Of a stretch of DNA of 15,568 bases, positions 7,656 through 14,574 are shown piece by piece (the stretch's first letter is position 1; each line of letters opens with the position of its first letter). The stretch lies in NCBI GenBank assembly GCA_021806865.1, contig JAKAPU010000045.1, positions 1-15,568 of the forward strand, read 5' to 3'. Source of the DNA: an archaeon (GTDB lineage: Archaea > Thermoproteota > Nitrososphaeria > Nitrososphaerales > CADDZS01). The translations under genes and the position numbers were made by a program. The notes under the pieces were generated by a model. That model did not search any database and had not been told where the DNA came from. It was given only the letters and a program-made list of their open reading frames with translations.

Positions 7656-8277
7656 AGTGGGACCGAATTTGCAGCATCTTTTCAACCTCTGAGGACTTGC
7701 CCACGATCCCAAAACAATTTCGTATATTTTCAAGACTTGCGTTGTGAGCCTGTCTGCTGTAAGTGGCGTTCAGATCGGAGAGGACAATCACCCTAAAATT
7801 TCGAAAGAAGGCATCTCTCACAGTAGATTCGCAGCAGACATTTGTTGCAACTCCTACTATCAACAAAGTATCAATACTGCTCTTGTGGAGAATTGATTCC
7901 AGTTTGGTCTTGAAAAAGGCGCTGTATCTGCTCTTGTCTATGATAATGTCGTTAGGTTCAGGTTTCAACTCATCGATTATCTGAAAGATAGAAGCGGACC
8001 TGTTTAGACGCGGCTTTCCCTTTCTAAAATGACTTGGAAAGAGCAGAGGGTAGATGCCTTTTCTCATATCATCGTGGTACACCCGCGTAAATACTATCTT
8101 TGTGCCGACGGACCTGCATCGAGAAATCAATCTCTTGACGCCAGGAATGATTTTGGATGCACCAAGTAATTCGAATGGTCCACGTTCAAAGAAACCCTTC
8201 TGCATGTCTATAACCAGAAGAGCCGAAGTATCTGAGTAAATTCGAATTTTGTGTGTGTTCTTCCGGGTAATGTTCAT
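7651..8277 (-). CDS. Isochorismatase-fold cysteine hydrolase
   Basis: A 208-residue member of the isochorismatase-like superfamily (nicotinamidase, N-carbamoyl-amino-acid amidohydrolase, ureidoacrylate and biuret hydrolases). From the ATG at 8277 the catalytic Asp24 is in LLVIDMQKGF, Lys115 in DKSRYSAF and the nucleophile Cys148 in GVATNVCCESTVRDA, with the usual cis-peptide V-A-T before it. The triad is complete, so C-N bond hydrolysis on an amide or carbamoyl compound is likely; true isochorismatase activity is not implied. An ATG at 8346 would add 23 residues with no family resemblance. I prefer 8277 because a TATA-like TTTTATTTA (8302-8310) inside that extension is centred 29 bases upstream, matching a leaderless transcript. 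It stands alone on the minus strand, downstream of the carboxymuconolactone decarboxylase-like gene. Confidence 0.9.
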   Translation of the reverse strand: MNITRKNTHKIRIYSDTSALLVIDMQKGFFERGPFELLGASKIIPGVKRLISRCRSVGTKIVFTRVYHDDMRKGIYPLLFPSHFRKGKPRLNRSASIFQIIDELKPEPNDIIIDKSRYSAFFKTKLESILHKSSIDTLLIVGVATNVCCESTVRDAFFRNFRVIVLSDLNATYSRQAHNASLENIRNCFGIVGKSSEVEKMLQIRSHS

Positions 8278-8301
8278 ATCGTGGATTCCGTTGATTTCGA
8301 G

Positions 8302-8310
8302 TAAATAAAA
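8302..8310 (-). promoter_or_regulatory. Candidate TATA box of the isochorismatase-like gene
   Basis: TTTTATTTA on the minus strand, centred about 29 bases upstream of the ATG at 8277. This predicts transcription starting at the start codon and argues against the longer start at 8346. Between 8347 and 8622 I see no gene; open frames on the plus strand there run antisense into the next gene. Confidence 0.42.
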
Positions 8311-8622
8311 GTCACGAGTTGTGTCTGTACGTCCGAAGTCGATCATCTAGCTCATTAGTGTTCCTCTTCCAGGGCTAGGCTGCGTCGAACAGAGTGCGCC
8401 GAAATCAATTAACTTTTCCAGGTATCACATCGGCACTTCAGACTCGGTTATACTGCTTTCCCAGTCTCGGATTATGAGTTCTTAACTGGCTGATCGCCGA
8501 ATTAAGATTCTTCGCTAGTTTGAAAAGCCTGAATTCACCCATAGAAGAAACAATACATTCTTTGCAATGGCAATTTTCGATAGTCATTCGCTTATTAGTA
8601 CTCAGTCGTTCGTTTGTCTCGC

Positions 8623-9045
8623 TTATCCATCAGCTAGAACTTTACTGCTCCAGACTAAGCCTTCACCATCTTTCATCTTCTCCATCTCGTCTACTGCTGA
8701 AAGCAAACAGTCTTTTCCACTATCCACCCAACTGCTTATCCCTACCAGATACATACAGAGAGTCAAAATCTCAAAAACTTCGCTTGGTGTGCACCCTGCC
8801 CTAATTGCCTTTCTTGCATGAGATCGGCCCTTTTCTCCCCTTCCAGTTGCCACTTCCACTGCGATCATTATCAATTCTCTGTGCTTTGTCGAAATCTTTG
8901 AACCTTCGCTCCCTGTAACCGTCAGTTTTCGTAACGTTGCCACGGTATCCACAAGCGCTGGATCGTACTTGTCGAGTAACTTGAAAGCATCGTGTGGATA
9001 CCACCCATCTCTTTGGTCAGATAATCTTCGGTTTGTTCTTTCAAT
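8623..9045 (-). CDS. Carboxymuconolactone decarboxylase-like protein, start uncertain or N-terminus damaged
   Basis: An all-helical CMD/AhpD-superfamily protein. The core is ISTKHRELIMIAVEVATGRGEKGRSHARKAIRAGCTPSEV, with the conserved RELI helix and the His of the motif. The CxxC redox pair of AhpD is absent; R and K stand at those positions, so it should not be a peroxidase-type AhpD. The first usable start codon is GTG at 8952 (109 residues), but the same frame stays open to 9066 and upstream residues WYPHDAFKLLDKYDPALVDTV look like the family's normal N-terminal helices. No ATG, GTG or TTG occurs in that extension; the first near-cognate codon is ATT at 9045. An ATG at 9008 lies in another frame and would join with a one-base change. 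I therefore report the extended region and treat the exact start as unresolved; 8623-8952 is the conservative version. Confidence 0.7.
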   Translation of the reverse strand: MERTNRRLSDQRDGWYPHDAFKLLDKYDPALVDTVATLRKLTVTGSEGSKISTKHRELIMIAVEVATGRGEKGRSHARKAIRAGCTPSEVFEILTLCMYLVGISSWVDSGKDCLLSAVDEMEKMKDGEGLVWSSKVLADG

Positions 9046-9603
9046 AGCCGGACCTAGACCCTTATTCTAAGCAATGACTTGAGTAGTTCTTTAACCATTC
9101 GTAACATTTGCACAATTGATCTGAAATTGTACGATCACGTCAATTAGTAATCTGCTAACGCATCTTCTCGATTTGAACCGGTGGGCCGGTCCAATAGCAA
9201 AGCAAAGTGTTCTTGGACTTCCTTACATTCTTGTCAAACCGAGTTCCGATCGACCGGGTTGCTCGCATTAACGTTTTGTCTAGTTGTTCTTCTCTCACAG
9301 TCGAATGAATACATGTCCCAAAGTGTTATGTAGCAAGATCAGAAACTGTTTCGTGCATACTGCCAGGTTCAGAAAGAAGTCTGAATTCCGTATTTGCCGT
9401 TCGCAACGCGAGTTTAGTCTAAAGCTGCTTCAACCTTAATGTCTATGACCTGCTTTGAGTAGGTATCCACTAATTCTATCATTGACATGCACAGAGAGAC
9501 AAGATCAATAGAAACAGTTCTAGATCCACGCTTTCGTCGGTCCGTTGTCTAGGTGTCGATGCGTTGATTATATTTAAATTACCCGAACAGCATGACTCGC
9601 TCC
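9046..9603. other. 558-bp gene-free stretch with a hairpin and a TATA-like site
   Basis: No convincing protein or tRNA gene is seen. Two things stand out. At 9173-9194 the stems TTG..ACCGG and CCGGT..CAA pair around a TGGG loop with one A-C mismatch (five plus three base pairs). At about 9568-9580 an AT-rich run TTATATTTAAATT resembles an archaeal TATA box and, read on the minus strand, would start a transcript near 9545 with no known gene behind it. A 24-codon open frame at 9414-9488 (-) starting MSMIELVDTYSKQ is too short to call. A small RNA is possible, as is a decayed gene. Confidence 0.4.
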
Positions 9604-9834
9604 TTAAACATAACTTACCAGCGGCTGAAGTGTGAAGTCAAGCAACCCACTCAGAACAGATAAGAACACCAAAACAGTAACAGGTGCAAATATGACTAGT
9701 CCAGCTTCGAAGAATGTCAGATGCAGTCGGGTGATTACAAGGTACGATAAAGGAGAAATGATGATGGTCAGGAGATAAACAAAAAATATCGGAAGCCGTG
9801 CACTAGCTAGAGCCAGTATTCGCGTCATAACCAT
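9604..9834 (-). CDS. Small two-span membrane protein
   Basis: I do not recognise a named family. The 76-residue protein starts MVMTRILALASARLPIF and has two strongly hydrophobic stretches, about residues 13-35 and 43-65, joined by a short loop containing TRLHLTFFEAG, and ends DFTLQPLVSYV. This is what a real small integral membrane protein looks like, not a shadow frame, since no other gene overlaps it. The ATG at 9834 is followed two codons later by another ATG (9828). No clear ribosome binding site is seen. It lies 222 bp downstream of the broken luciferase-like gene on the same strand; no functional link can be shown. Confidence 0.6.
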   Translation of the reverse strand: MVMTRILALASARLPIFFVYLLTIIISPLSYLVITRLHLTFFEAGLVIFAPVTVLVFLSVLSGLLDFTLQPLVSYV

Positions 9835-10056
9835 GAGAATGTTTGAAAGAGCACCTTAGTTAAGGTCTATCTTAAAGACTTGTACTTCTGCCGTTTCAAA
9901 GAATTGGAAATCTCGAATAAGACAACGTTACATACTTAACCACAGTTTATCCTAACTGGTGGACATGTTAAACTCTAGACTGTGTTATTACAACAGTTAG
10001 CTGTAAACATGCGACCGACTAGCAGTATGAGCTACATCTATCTAAGCCGAAGTTCT

Positions 10057-11126
10057 CTAAAACATCGCCTGATTGACCAATGGAATTACTTCTTTCGAAA
10101 ACAGTTCCATCGATTTTGCAGCGTCATCTATAGAAAGTGAGCCGAAGTGGAAAATCCCAGTTAAGTAATTTATTCCCGTTTCCTGGATCGTTTGTATAAT
10201 TTTCTTCGCCACTGTTTGTGGGTCTCCGACCACTACAATGTTGTGTTTATCCATAAAGTCGAAATCTTCCCACGGTTTGTTTGCACTCTGCCCAGCGCCT
10301 TCTATACTTGCTCTGTACCATTCCAAGTTCGTCTGGAGTCCTGCGTAATTGCGGTAGCTGAATAGATGTGTCCAAAATCCATAGAGGGGTTCAGTTGCAA
10401 CCTTCCTTGCTTCGGTGAGATCCTCCCTTACAACGATGTGCCTCTGCAGAGCAATTGTTGGCTCTTTCGCCACCGAAGACGGCACCCACGTCGCCTTATG
10501 CATGTCAAAGATCTGCTTCGCAGTTTGGTTCGAGACATATTGTGCAGCAGTGTTCATACCACGAGAAGCAGCCCACTTTGTTGATGTCTCGCTTTGCGTG
10601 CCGTGGAACCAGATGGGCGGATGCGGTTTCTGAACTGGCCGTGGGAGAACTTCTAACTTGTCGTAGTTGAAGTGTTTGCCGTGATAGGAAAACGGAAAAT
10701 CTTTCAACGCAGCTAGCGTCACATCAAATGACTCTTGAAATATCTCTCTTCGTTCGGGTTCCTTCCAAGTCGCACCAAATTGGGCGTACTCCCACTCAAC
10801 CGAACCTCTGCTTATTCCAAGATGCATTCTGCCATTGGAAATGTTATCGATCATTGCCACCGTTTCGGCGGTGCGAATAGGATGCCTGTAGTTTATGAGA
10901 AAACCGATGGTACGAGTTGAATTCTCCTTGTTAGAACTGCAGCGGCTGCAATGAATACTTCTTGGTTCGGCAGAAGGCAGAAATCCAAGAAGTGGTGCTC
11001 AGGTAGAAAGTAATGCTCGTAGCCTAAATCCTCAGCTTTTCGAAGAAGATCTAATTCTCCTTTATAGACTTCGTCCGCATTCTTGCCTTTCGCCCAAGTT
11101 ACGTAATCATAAGCACCGAAATGCAT
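10057..11126 (-). pseudogene. Luciferase-like (LLM) flavin-dependent monooxygenase, one-base frameshift
   Basis: A bacterial-luciferase-like TIM-barrel oxidoreductase using FMN or F420, split into two frames. The N-terminal 76 residues (from ATG 11126, MHFGAYDYVTW, with FLPEHHF) end at a TAA at 10893-10895. The frame then continues, without its own good start, as LINYRHPIRTAETVAMIDNISNGR and runs to 10057 (IPLVNQAMF). Joining PSVF to LINYRHP reconstructs the expected strand-loop of the family and needs just one extra T in a four-T run (forward-strand A run 10900-10903). The repaired protein would be about 356 residues, a normal LLM length, and otherwise looks intact. So this is either a very recent pseudogene or a sequencing or assembly error in a homopolymer. 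F420 use is possible in archaea but not shown. Confidence 0.85.
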
Positions 11127-11150
11127 GATCTTCGAACCCTCTGACTGGAG

Positions 11151-11160
11151 GATTTATCTT
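11151..11160 (-). promoter_or_regulatory. Candidate TATA box of the LLM monooxygenase
   Basis: AAGATAAATC on the minus strand, centred about 29 bases upstream of the ATG at 11126, the spacing expected for a leaderless transcript. The spacer 11127-11360 holds no gene I can support; it also contains a short inverted repeat, GCAATT-GT-AATTGC, at 11322-11335. Confidence 0.38.
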
Positions 11161-11360
11161 TTCTCGTGTGAAGTTAACTCCTCTTTTCTATCCACGAGCA
11201 ATCTTGGCGAAGATTCGGGCAATTCTGAAGATAACTGACAATGATAGAAGTCAAGAGAAGTGAAACATAAAGACGCGTGCTACTTTCTAGCTTGCTCAGA
11301 TAATTTGTAGCCGTTTCATTCGCAATTGTAATTGCCCTACCGAGAAGCCGCATGTGGATA

Positions 11361-12053
11361 CTAGAACGGATTCGCAGCATACACCATTAGGGCGATTATT
11401 ATAAGGGCAACGATATTCTCTGGCACTACCATTTGAAGCATCTTGCTCTCTATCTTTTCTAATGATGAGATGGCTTCTTCCCCTCCTTGCCCGGCTATAA
11501 TCTGCGAAGAAAGAATAGCAATTTGAACTCTCTTTATTCCCTGCGTTGCTCCAATGATCAATAACATAATTGCAATTAGTGCTCCTGCCACGATTGCAAC
11601 TCCCCAGCTTGAGCTTAGTACAGTTCCGAGTTCCATAGACAATGCAATAGAAGCAAGTGCAGCTATGCCGGCAGCGCTCGCAGTAGCCAGAGCAAGGTTG
11701 AACATTCGGGATACTGTCTTTGGCTTCAGTGGAACCAAGAGACCGATCAGAAGAAAGATCGCAAAGAGAGTACTCAAGATGCCCCAACCTGTCGTTACTA
11801 CTGGTATTACACTGCCAAAGTTGATTGCACTTGCAAGTAAGACTCCAACGTACAACGTCGCAGTAGCAGCTACACCAGTGATCTTGTTGAATCTGAATAG
11901 AAGTTTTGAGTAAATTTCGCATTTGGTCTTTGCAGGCACGTTCTTGAGTGAAACGTGAAGTATGAACGCCTCAAAGAAGTGAGCGCCTATCCAAGATATC
12001 GCAGCAATTATGTGTACAAAGACTAAAGCAGTAATCTCAAACGAGATGGACAA
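11361..12053 (-). CDS. Polytopic membrane protein, CopD/DUF2269-like
   Basis: A 230-residue integral membrane protein with about six hydrophobic spans (roughly residues 5-33, 59-79, 84-109, 117-140, 149-170 and 209-229). The first span, LVFVHIIAAISWIGAHFFEAFILH, has two histidines (H14, H25) spaced to face one side of a helix and resembles the opening of CopD/DUF2269 and cytochrome b561-like membrane proteins, which can bind haem or copper; that is family resemblance only. The start is TTG at 12053. It is supported by AGGAAAGG about nine bases upstream and by the lack of other starts before the first span. A hydrophilic loop near residues 175-208 (IIAGQGGEEAISSLEKIESK) lies before the last span. 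It lies between two damaged flavoenzyme genes on the same strand but is itself intact. Confidence 0.7.
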   Translation of the reverse strand: MSISFEITALVFVHIIAAISWIGAHFFEAFILHVSLKNVPAKTKCEIYSKLLFRFNKITGVAATATLYVGVLLASAINFGSVIPVVTTGWGILSTLFAIFLLIGLLVPLKPKTVSRMFNLALATASAAGIAALASIALSMELGTVLSSSWGVAIVAGALIAIMLLIIGATQGIKRVQIAILSSQIIAGQGGEEAISSLEKIESKMLQMVVPENIVALIIIALMVYAANPF

Positions 12054-12126
12054 GTTATTCTGCCTTTCCTCTTCTCCCCTATTTTGGAATTGGTGTTTAC
12101 GCCACAGACTTGATAAGGTTTCGAAC

Positions 12127-13305
12127 CTAACAGGGAGATCTGCTTCCAGATTCTATATGGGCTGTTTCTTGCACTGATTCAAAACCCATTTTCTGAAGTA
12201 TTGGCAATGATCGATCAAACGCCGTCTTATCTCGACCTATCTCTTGGAACAGTCTGAACAATGTATGATTATTTTCGAGCACACTCGAGTTGAATGGTCT
12301 CGCTGCCTCCTCAAACTCTTTTAGAACATCGTTTGTGAATATTTTCCCTTGGTTCTTCTTCACAGTGTGATGCAAGGCAACAATGTCGTTGAAGACGAGC
12401 GATATACCTTGTGCTTGCATAGGATGAGTCGTATGAGCAGAATCACCAATCAGACATAATGCATCCATTGTGTACTGGCTCACATGCCTTTTCAGTACAT
12501 GGTAGAAGACTCCGACATCCTGTATTGAACACTCGTCCAAAATAGGACAACGCGCTACCAATCTCCTTTTCTGTTCTTCTGAAGAGGATGTGAGCCAATC
12601 TCTCAAATCCTCGATCCTTACCTCGACCGCTGCGCGAACCATGTTTCCAGACGTTGGAAAGACTCCAATGAAGCCATTGGGTCCAACATAGAACCTTCCC
12701 CACTTCATGTTTTTCGGGTGCTGCAAGTAAAACATCAGATAACCGACACTATAATCGAAGTGGTCTGTCGGAATCCTGAATATGGTCCTGAATCTAGACC
12801 CGGCTCCATCTGCAACAACTACCAAGTTGCCCTTGACATCTTCCCGTGATCCATCATCTTTTTGCAGGAGTGTAACGTTTCTTTCCCCGTCTTTGAAGTC
12901 GCCTATTTCTACCGCCTGAGCTTTGAATCTGACTCTGACATTGGACTTCTTCTCCAGCCACTTGTATAGCGCATCTACCATTTGTCGGTGCGAGGAGTGG
13001 ATGACCGGGTACTCTGGAGATAAGTAGTCATATCTAAAATTCCCAAGTTTACCATATTCTGTGTGAAAAAATTCTCTAACTTCACCCATTCTTATTATAG
13101 AATCCTGTGACTCAAAGTAGGGCATTAGTCCGTACTCTGTTAACACCTTGGTGACTTCTTATCTTAGCGTTTCGCCTCGCTTGACGTTACCAACCTCCTC
13201 ACGACTGTCTTTTTCCAAGAGAGTTATTGAATAATCCAAGTTTGAAAGGATGCAAGCGGCTGCCGCGCCTGCAATCCCGCCGCCACAAATCACTATTTCC
13301 TGCAT
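12127..13305 (-). pseudogene. FAD-dependent aromatic-type monooxygenase interrupted by an in-frame TAA
   Basis: A group A flavoprotein hydroxylase (PHBH/UbiH-like fold). From ATG 13305 the FAD dinucleotide motif GGGIAGAAAAC is at residues 8-18, then LLEKD at 29-33 and KRGETLR at 42-48. Codon 49 is TAA (13161-13159), after which the same frame continues with EVTKVLTEYGLMPYF and runs to the stop at 12127. The DG motif VVVADGAGSRFR and the GD motif CLIGDSAHTTHPMQAQG, both needed for FAD and NADPH handling, are intact. Total length without the stop would be 392 residues, normal for the family. A GTG at 13146 could start a 339-residue product, but it would lack the FAD Rossmann motif. One base change separates TAA from CAA, GAA or AAA. 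A TATA-like TTTAATA lies at about 13340-13346. Confidence 0.87.
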
Positions 13306-13306
13306 T

Positions 13307-13337
13307 TTGAGCGTTGAACCAATGCTCAAGATTTGAG
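13307..13337. promoter_or_regulatory. Alternating TTGAG/CTCAA repeats at the start of the monooxygenase gene
   Basis: TTGAGC (13307-13312), its exact complement GCTCAA (13324-13329) and a third half, TTGAG (13333-13337), lie within 31 bases immediately upstream of the ATG at 13305. The outer pair has an 11-base spacer and the second pair a 3-base spacer. Two alternative hairpins can form, or a dimeric regulator could bind. Position next to the start codon would suit control of transcription start or translation, but this is inference. Confidence 0.35.
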
Positions 13338-13521
13338 ACTATTAAACCCTTGAAACAACTCTTTGCCATGAAATAATTACGGCTGCTCACTTTCAAGAGT
13401 GTCAAATGAAGTTGTCCAAGTAGTTATTGTGTCGCCGCCGACATAATTCGATTCTAGAGTCTATTCAAAGTTGTTGATTCTATAGGAGGATATCTTGTTC
13501 GCTATCAGAGATAGCAATCGC

Positions 13522-13885
13522 TTATTCATCTTTGGATGAGCAAAGTGATATTGGTGGAAGGGGTATCTCGGCATGCCTCATTGCAGACGCCACTCTCTCG
13601 CTCTGCGTTGAGAGCATCCTGAGCTCCCTGTTTATGGCGCTGCGCATCTCCTTCTCACCAGCAGGACACCAGTTTGCAAGATCATGGTGCTTGGCAAGGT
13701 TCCACACCGCCTCATCAGGATTCAGTTCAGGCGCGTACGGTGGCAGGAGCCTGCTGCTTTGCGACCTCTGCCCTTGAGTGACCCTGCATCAGAAGATCGT
13801 ATCCCATCCTTCTCTTCTGTTCGCGGAGAGTTCCTGAGGAGCTGGGTTTATTTCCGTCCTTTGCGCCCTTTCCCTCTGTTGTCAT
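13522..13885 (-). pseudogene. Internally deleted IS630-family transposase (insertion sequence remnant)
   Basis: Two ends of an IS630/Tc1-like DDE transposase are fused with the middle missing. The 5' part (ATG 13885) encodes LREQKRRMGYDLLMQGHSR then AEVAKQQ, which looks like the family's N-terminal helix-turn-helix, and stops at 13727. In the +1 frame, from about 13750, comes LLPPYAPELNPDEAVWNLAK, the hallmark C-terminal motif with the third catalytic acid (E in NPDE), continuing to a TAA at 13522. A full-length transposase is about 340 residues; about 120 remain, so some 220 codons with the first two catalytic Asp are gone. It cannot be active on its own. The region is visibly GC-richer than its neighbours. 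The end repeats are not certain: TATCTTGTTCG (13491-13501) and the complement of 13982-13991 are weak candidates, giving an element near 500 bp. Confidence 0.82.
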
Positions 13886-14036
13886 GGCAGGTAGCGCATG
13901 CTTGCTCTAACTGGGATATAATGTTACTTATCCAAAGAGGTGTAATAGTCGCCTCTCCTTCAGATGGTAGCGAGAGTAAACCGAAACGATAATCAAAGAG
14001 CTCACAATTTGCATTAGCACGAGTGTTGTGCAGTAA

Positions 14037-14255
14037 GTGACCATGATAATGTTGCAGTATCAGATACCTGTTCCTCGCTCTAGGAATGACAAGATTGTAA
14101 CATTGGAAACTAAGAGAAGGAGCAAAGGCATAGGATGTAACTGCCAGTGTTGTGGAAAGGAAATATTCAGTTTTCCATACTTCTCACACTATAGGGGAGG
14201 TCGTGGAATACGGTACTATCATATCGAATGTGCAGTTAAGGTTCATCTGCTCTAG
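14037..14255 (+). CDS. Small zinc-finger protein
   Basis: A protein of up to 72 residues from GTG 14037; ATGs at 14043 and 14049 are equally good starts. The C-terminal half is a compact zinc-binding unit: C36-x2-C39 (CQCCGKEI) and, after FSFPYFSHYRGGRGIRYY, H62-x2-C65 (HIEC), ending AVKVHLL. The preceding segment is basic (RSRNDKIVTLETKRRSKG). I recall similar CxxCGKxI...KYYHxxCA proteins as frequent in Thaumarchaeota, of unknown function, perhaps nucleic-acid or protein binding. No upstream promoter is clear. It converges with the ferredoxin gene, 85 bp apart. Confidence 0.62.
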   Translation: MTMIMLQYQIPVPRSRNDKIVTLETKRRSKGIGCNCQCCGKEIFSFPYFSHYRGGRGIRYYHIECAVKVHLL

Positions 14256-14340
14256 TACCACAGAATATGAATCGACATTGACGTTCGTAGCAAGACCAGC
14301 TTCTGTTCCTACATCTTGTGGTTCTTCTTGTCATGATGAT

Positions 14341-14538
14341 CTATGTGAGATCGTTGAAGCTTATTGATATTGCATCTGTTGGACAATCATGAACACAAAA
14401 GCCACAGTTCCAGCATTCCTCTGGATGTTCCACTATTGCAAGCTTTGTATTTCGATGGAGTCTGATAATGTCACCGGGACACGCAAGTTGGCAAATCAAG
14501 CAACCAATACATTTTTCCCGATCTATTACTGAGACCAA
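14341..14538 (-). CDS. 2[4Fe-4S] ferredoxin, partner of the flavoprotein upstream
   Basis: A 65-residue bacterial-type ferredoxin with two complete cluster motifs: C10-x2-C13-x2-C16-x3-C20-P and C42-x2-C45-x2-C48-x3-C52-P. It should carry two low-potential [4Fe-4S] clusters. The start is TTG at 14538: a TGA at 14548-14550 closes the frame just upstream and the first cluster cysteine follows nine codons later, so no other start fits. GGTGAGG about seven bases upstream is a good ribosome binding site. It begins 36 bp after the stop of the AprA/FrdA-like flavoprotein on the same strand, an arrangement like AprA-AprB, so the pair probably forms one electron-transfer complex. It is much shorter than true AprB (about 150 residues), which argues against sulfate or APS reduction. 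Confidence 0.92.
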   Translation of the reverse strand: MVSVIDREKCIGCLICQLACPGDIIRLHRNTKLAIVEHPEECWNCGFCVHDCPTDAISISFNDLT

Positions 14539-14574
14539 AAAGAATCCTCACCCATCGTCAATATTAAAGCAAGT

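Noticed and set aside
8520..8821. Two plus-strand open frames of 84-94 codons
   Set aside because: They are largely antisense to the CMD-like gene, whose protein is clearly recognisable; their translations are low-complexity Ser/Leu-rich.
9183..9262. tRNA-like start GGGCCGGT followed 60 bases later by GTTCCGATC
   Set aside because: The acceptor ends do not pair, no anticodon arm can be drawn and the T-loop does not match; the GGGCCGGT is part of a local hairpin instead.
11174..11922. Minus-strand open frames (68 and 208 codons) overlapping the polytopic membrane protein
   Set aside because: The long one is an alternative frame of the membrane protein, rich in Cys, Ser and Arg without any motif; the short one spans the spacer and has no recognisable feature.
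13159..13161. Programmed recoding (such as pyrrolysine) at the stop inside the monooxygenase
   Set aside because: The codon is TAA, not TAG, and no recoding structure is evident; a point mutation or sequence error is simpler.
13532..13992. Plus-strand open frames of 81-102 codons
   Set aside because: They are antisense to the transposase remnant, whose minus-strand translation contains the IS630 hallmark motif.
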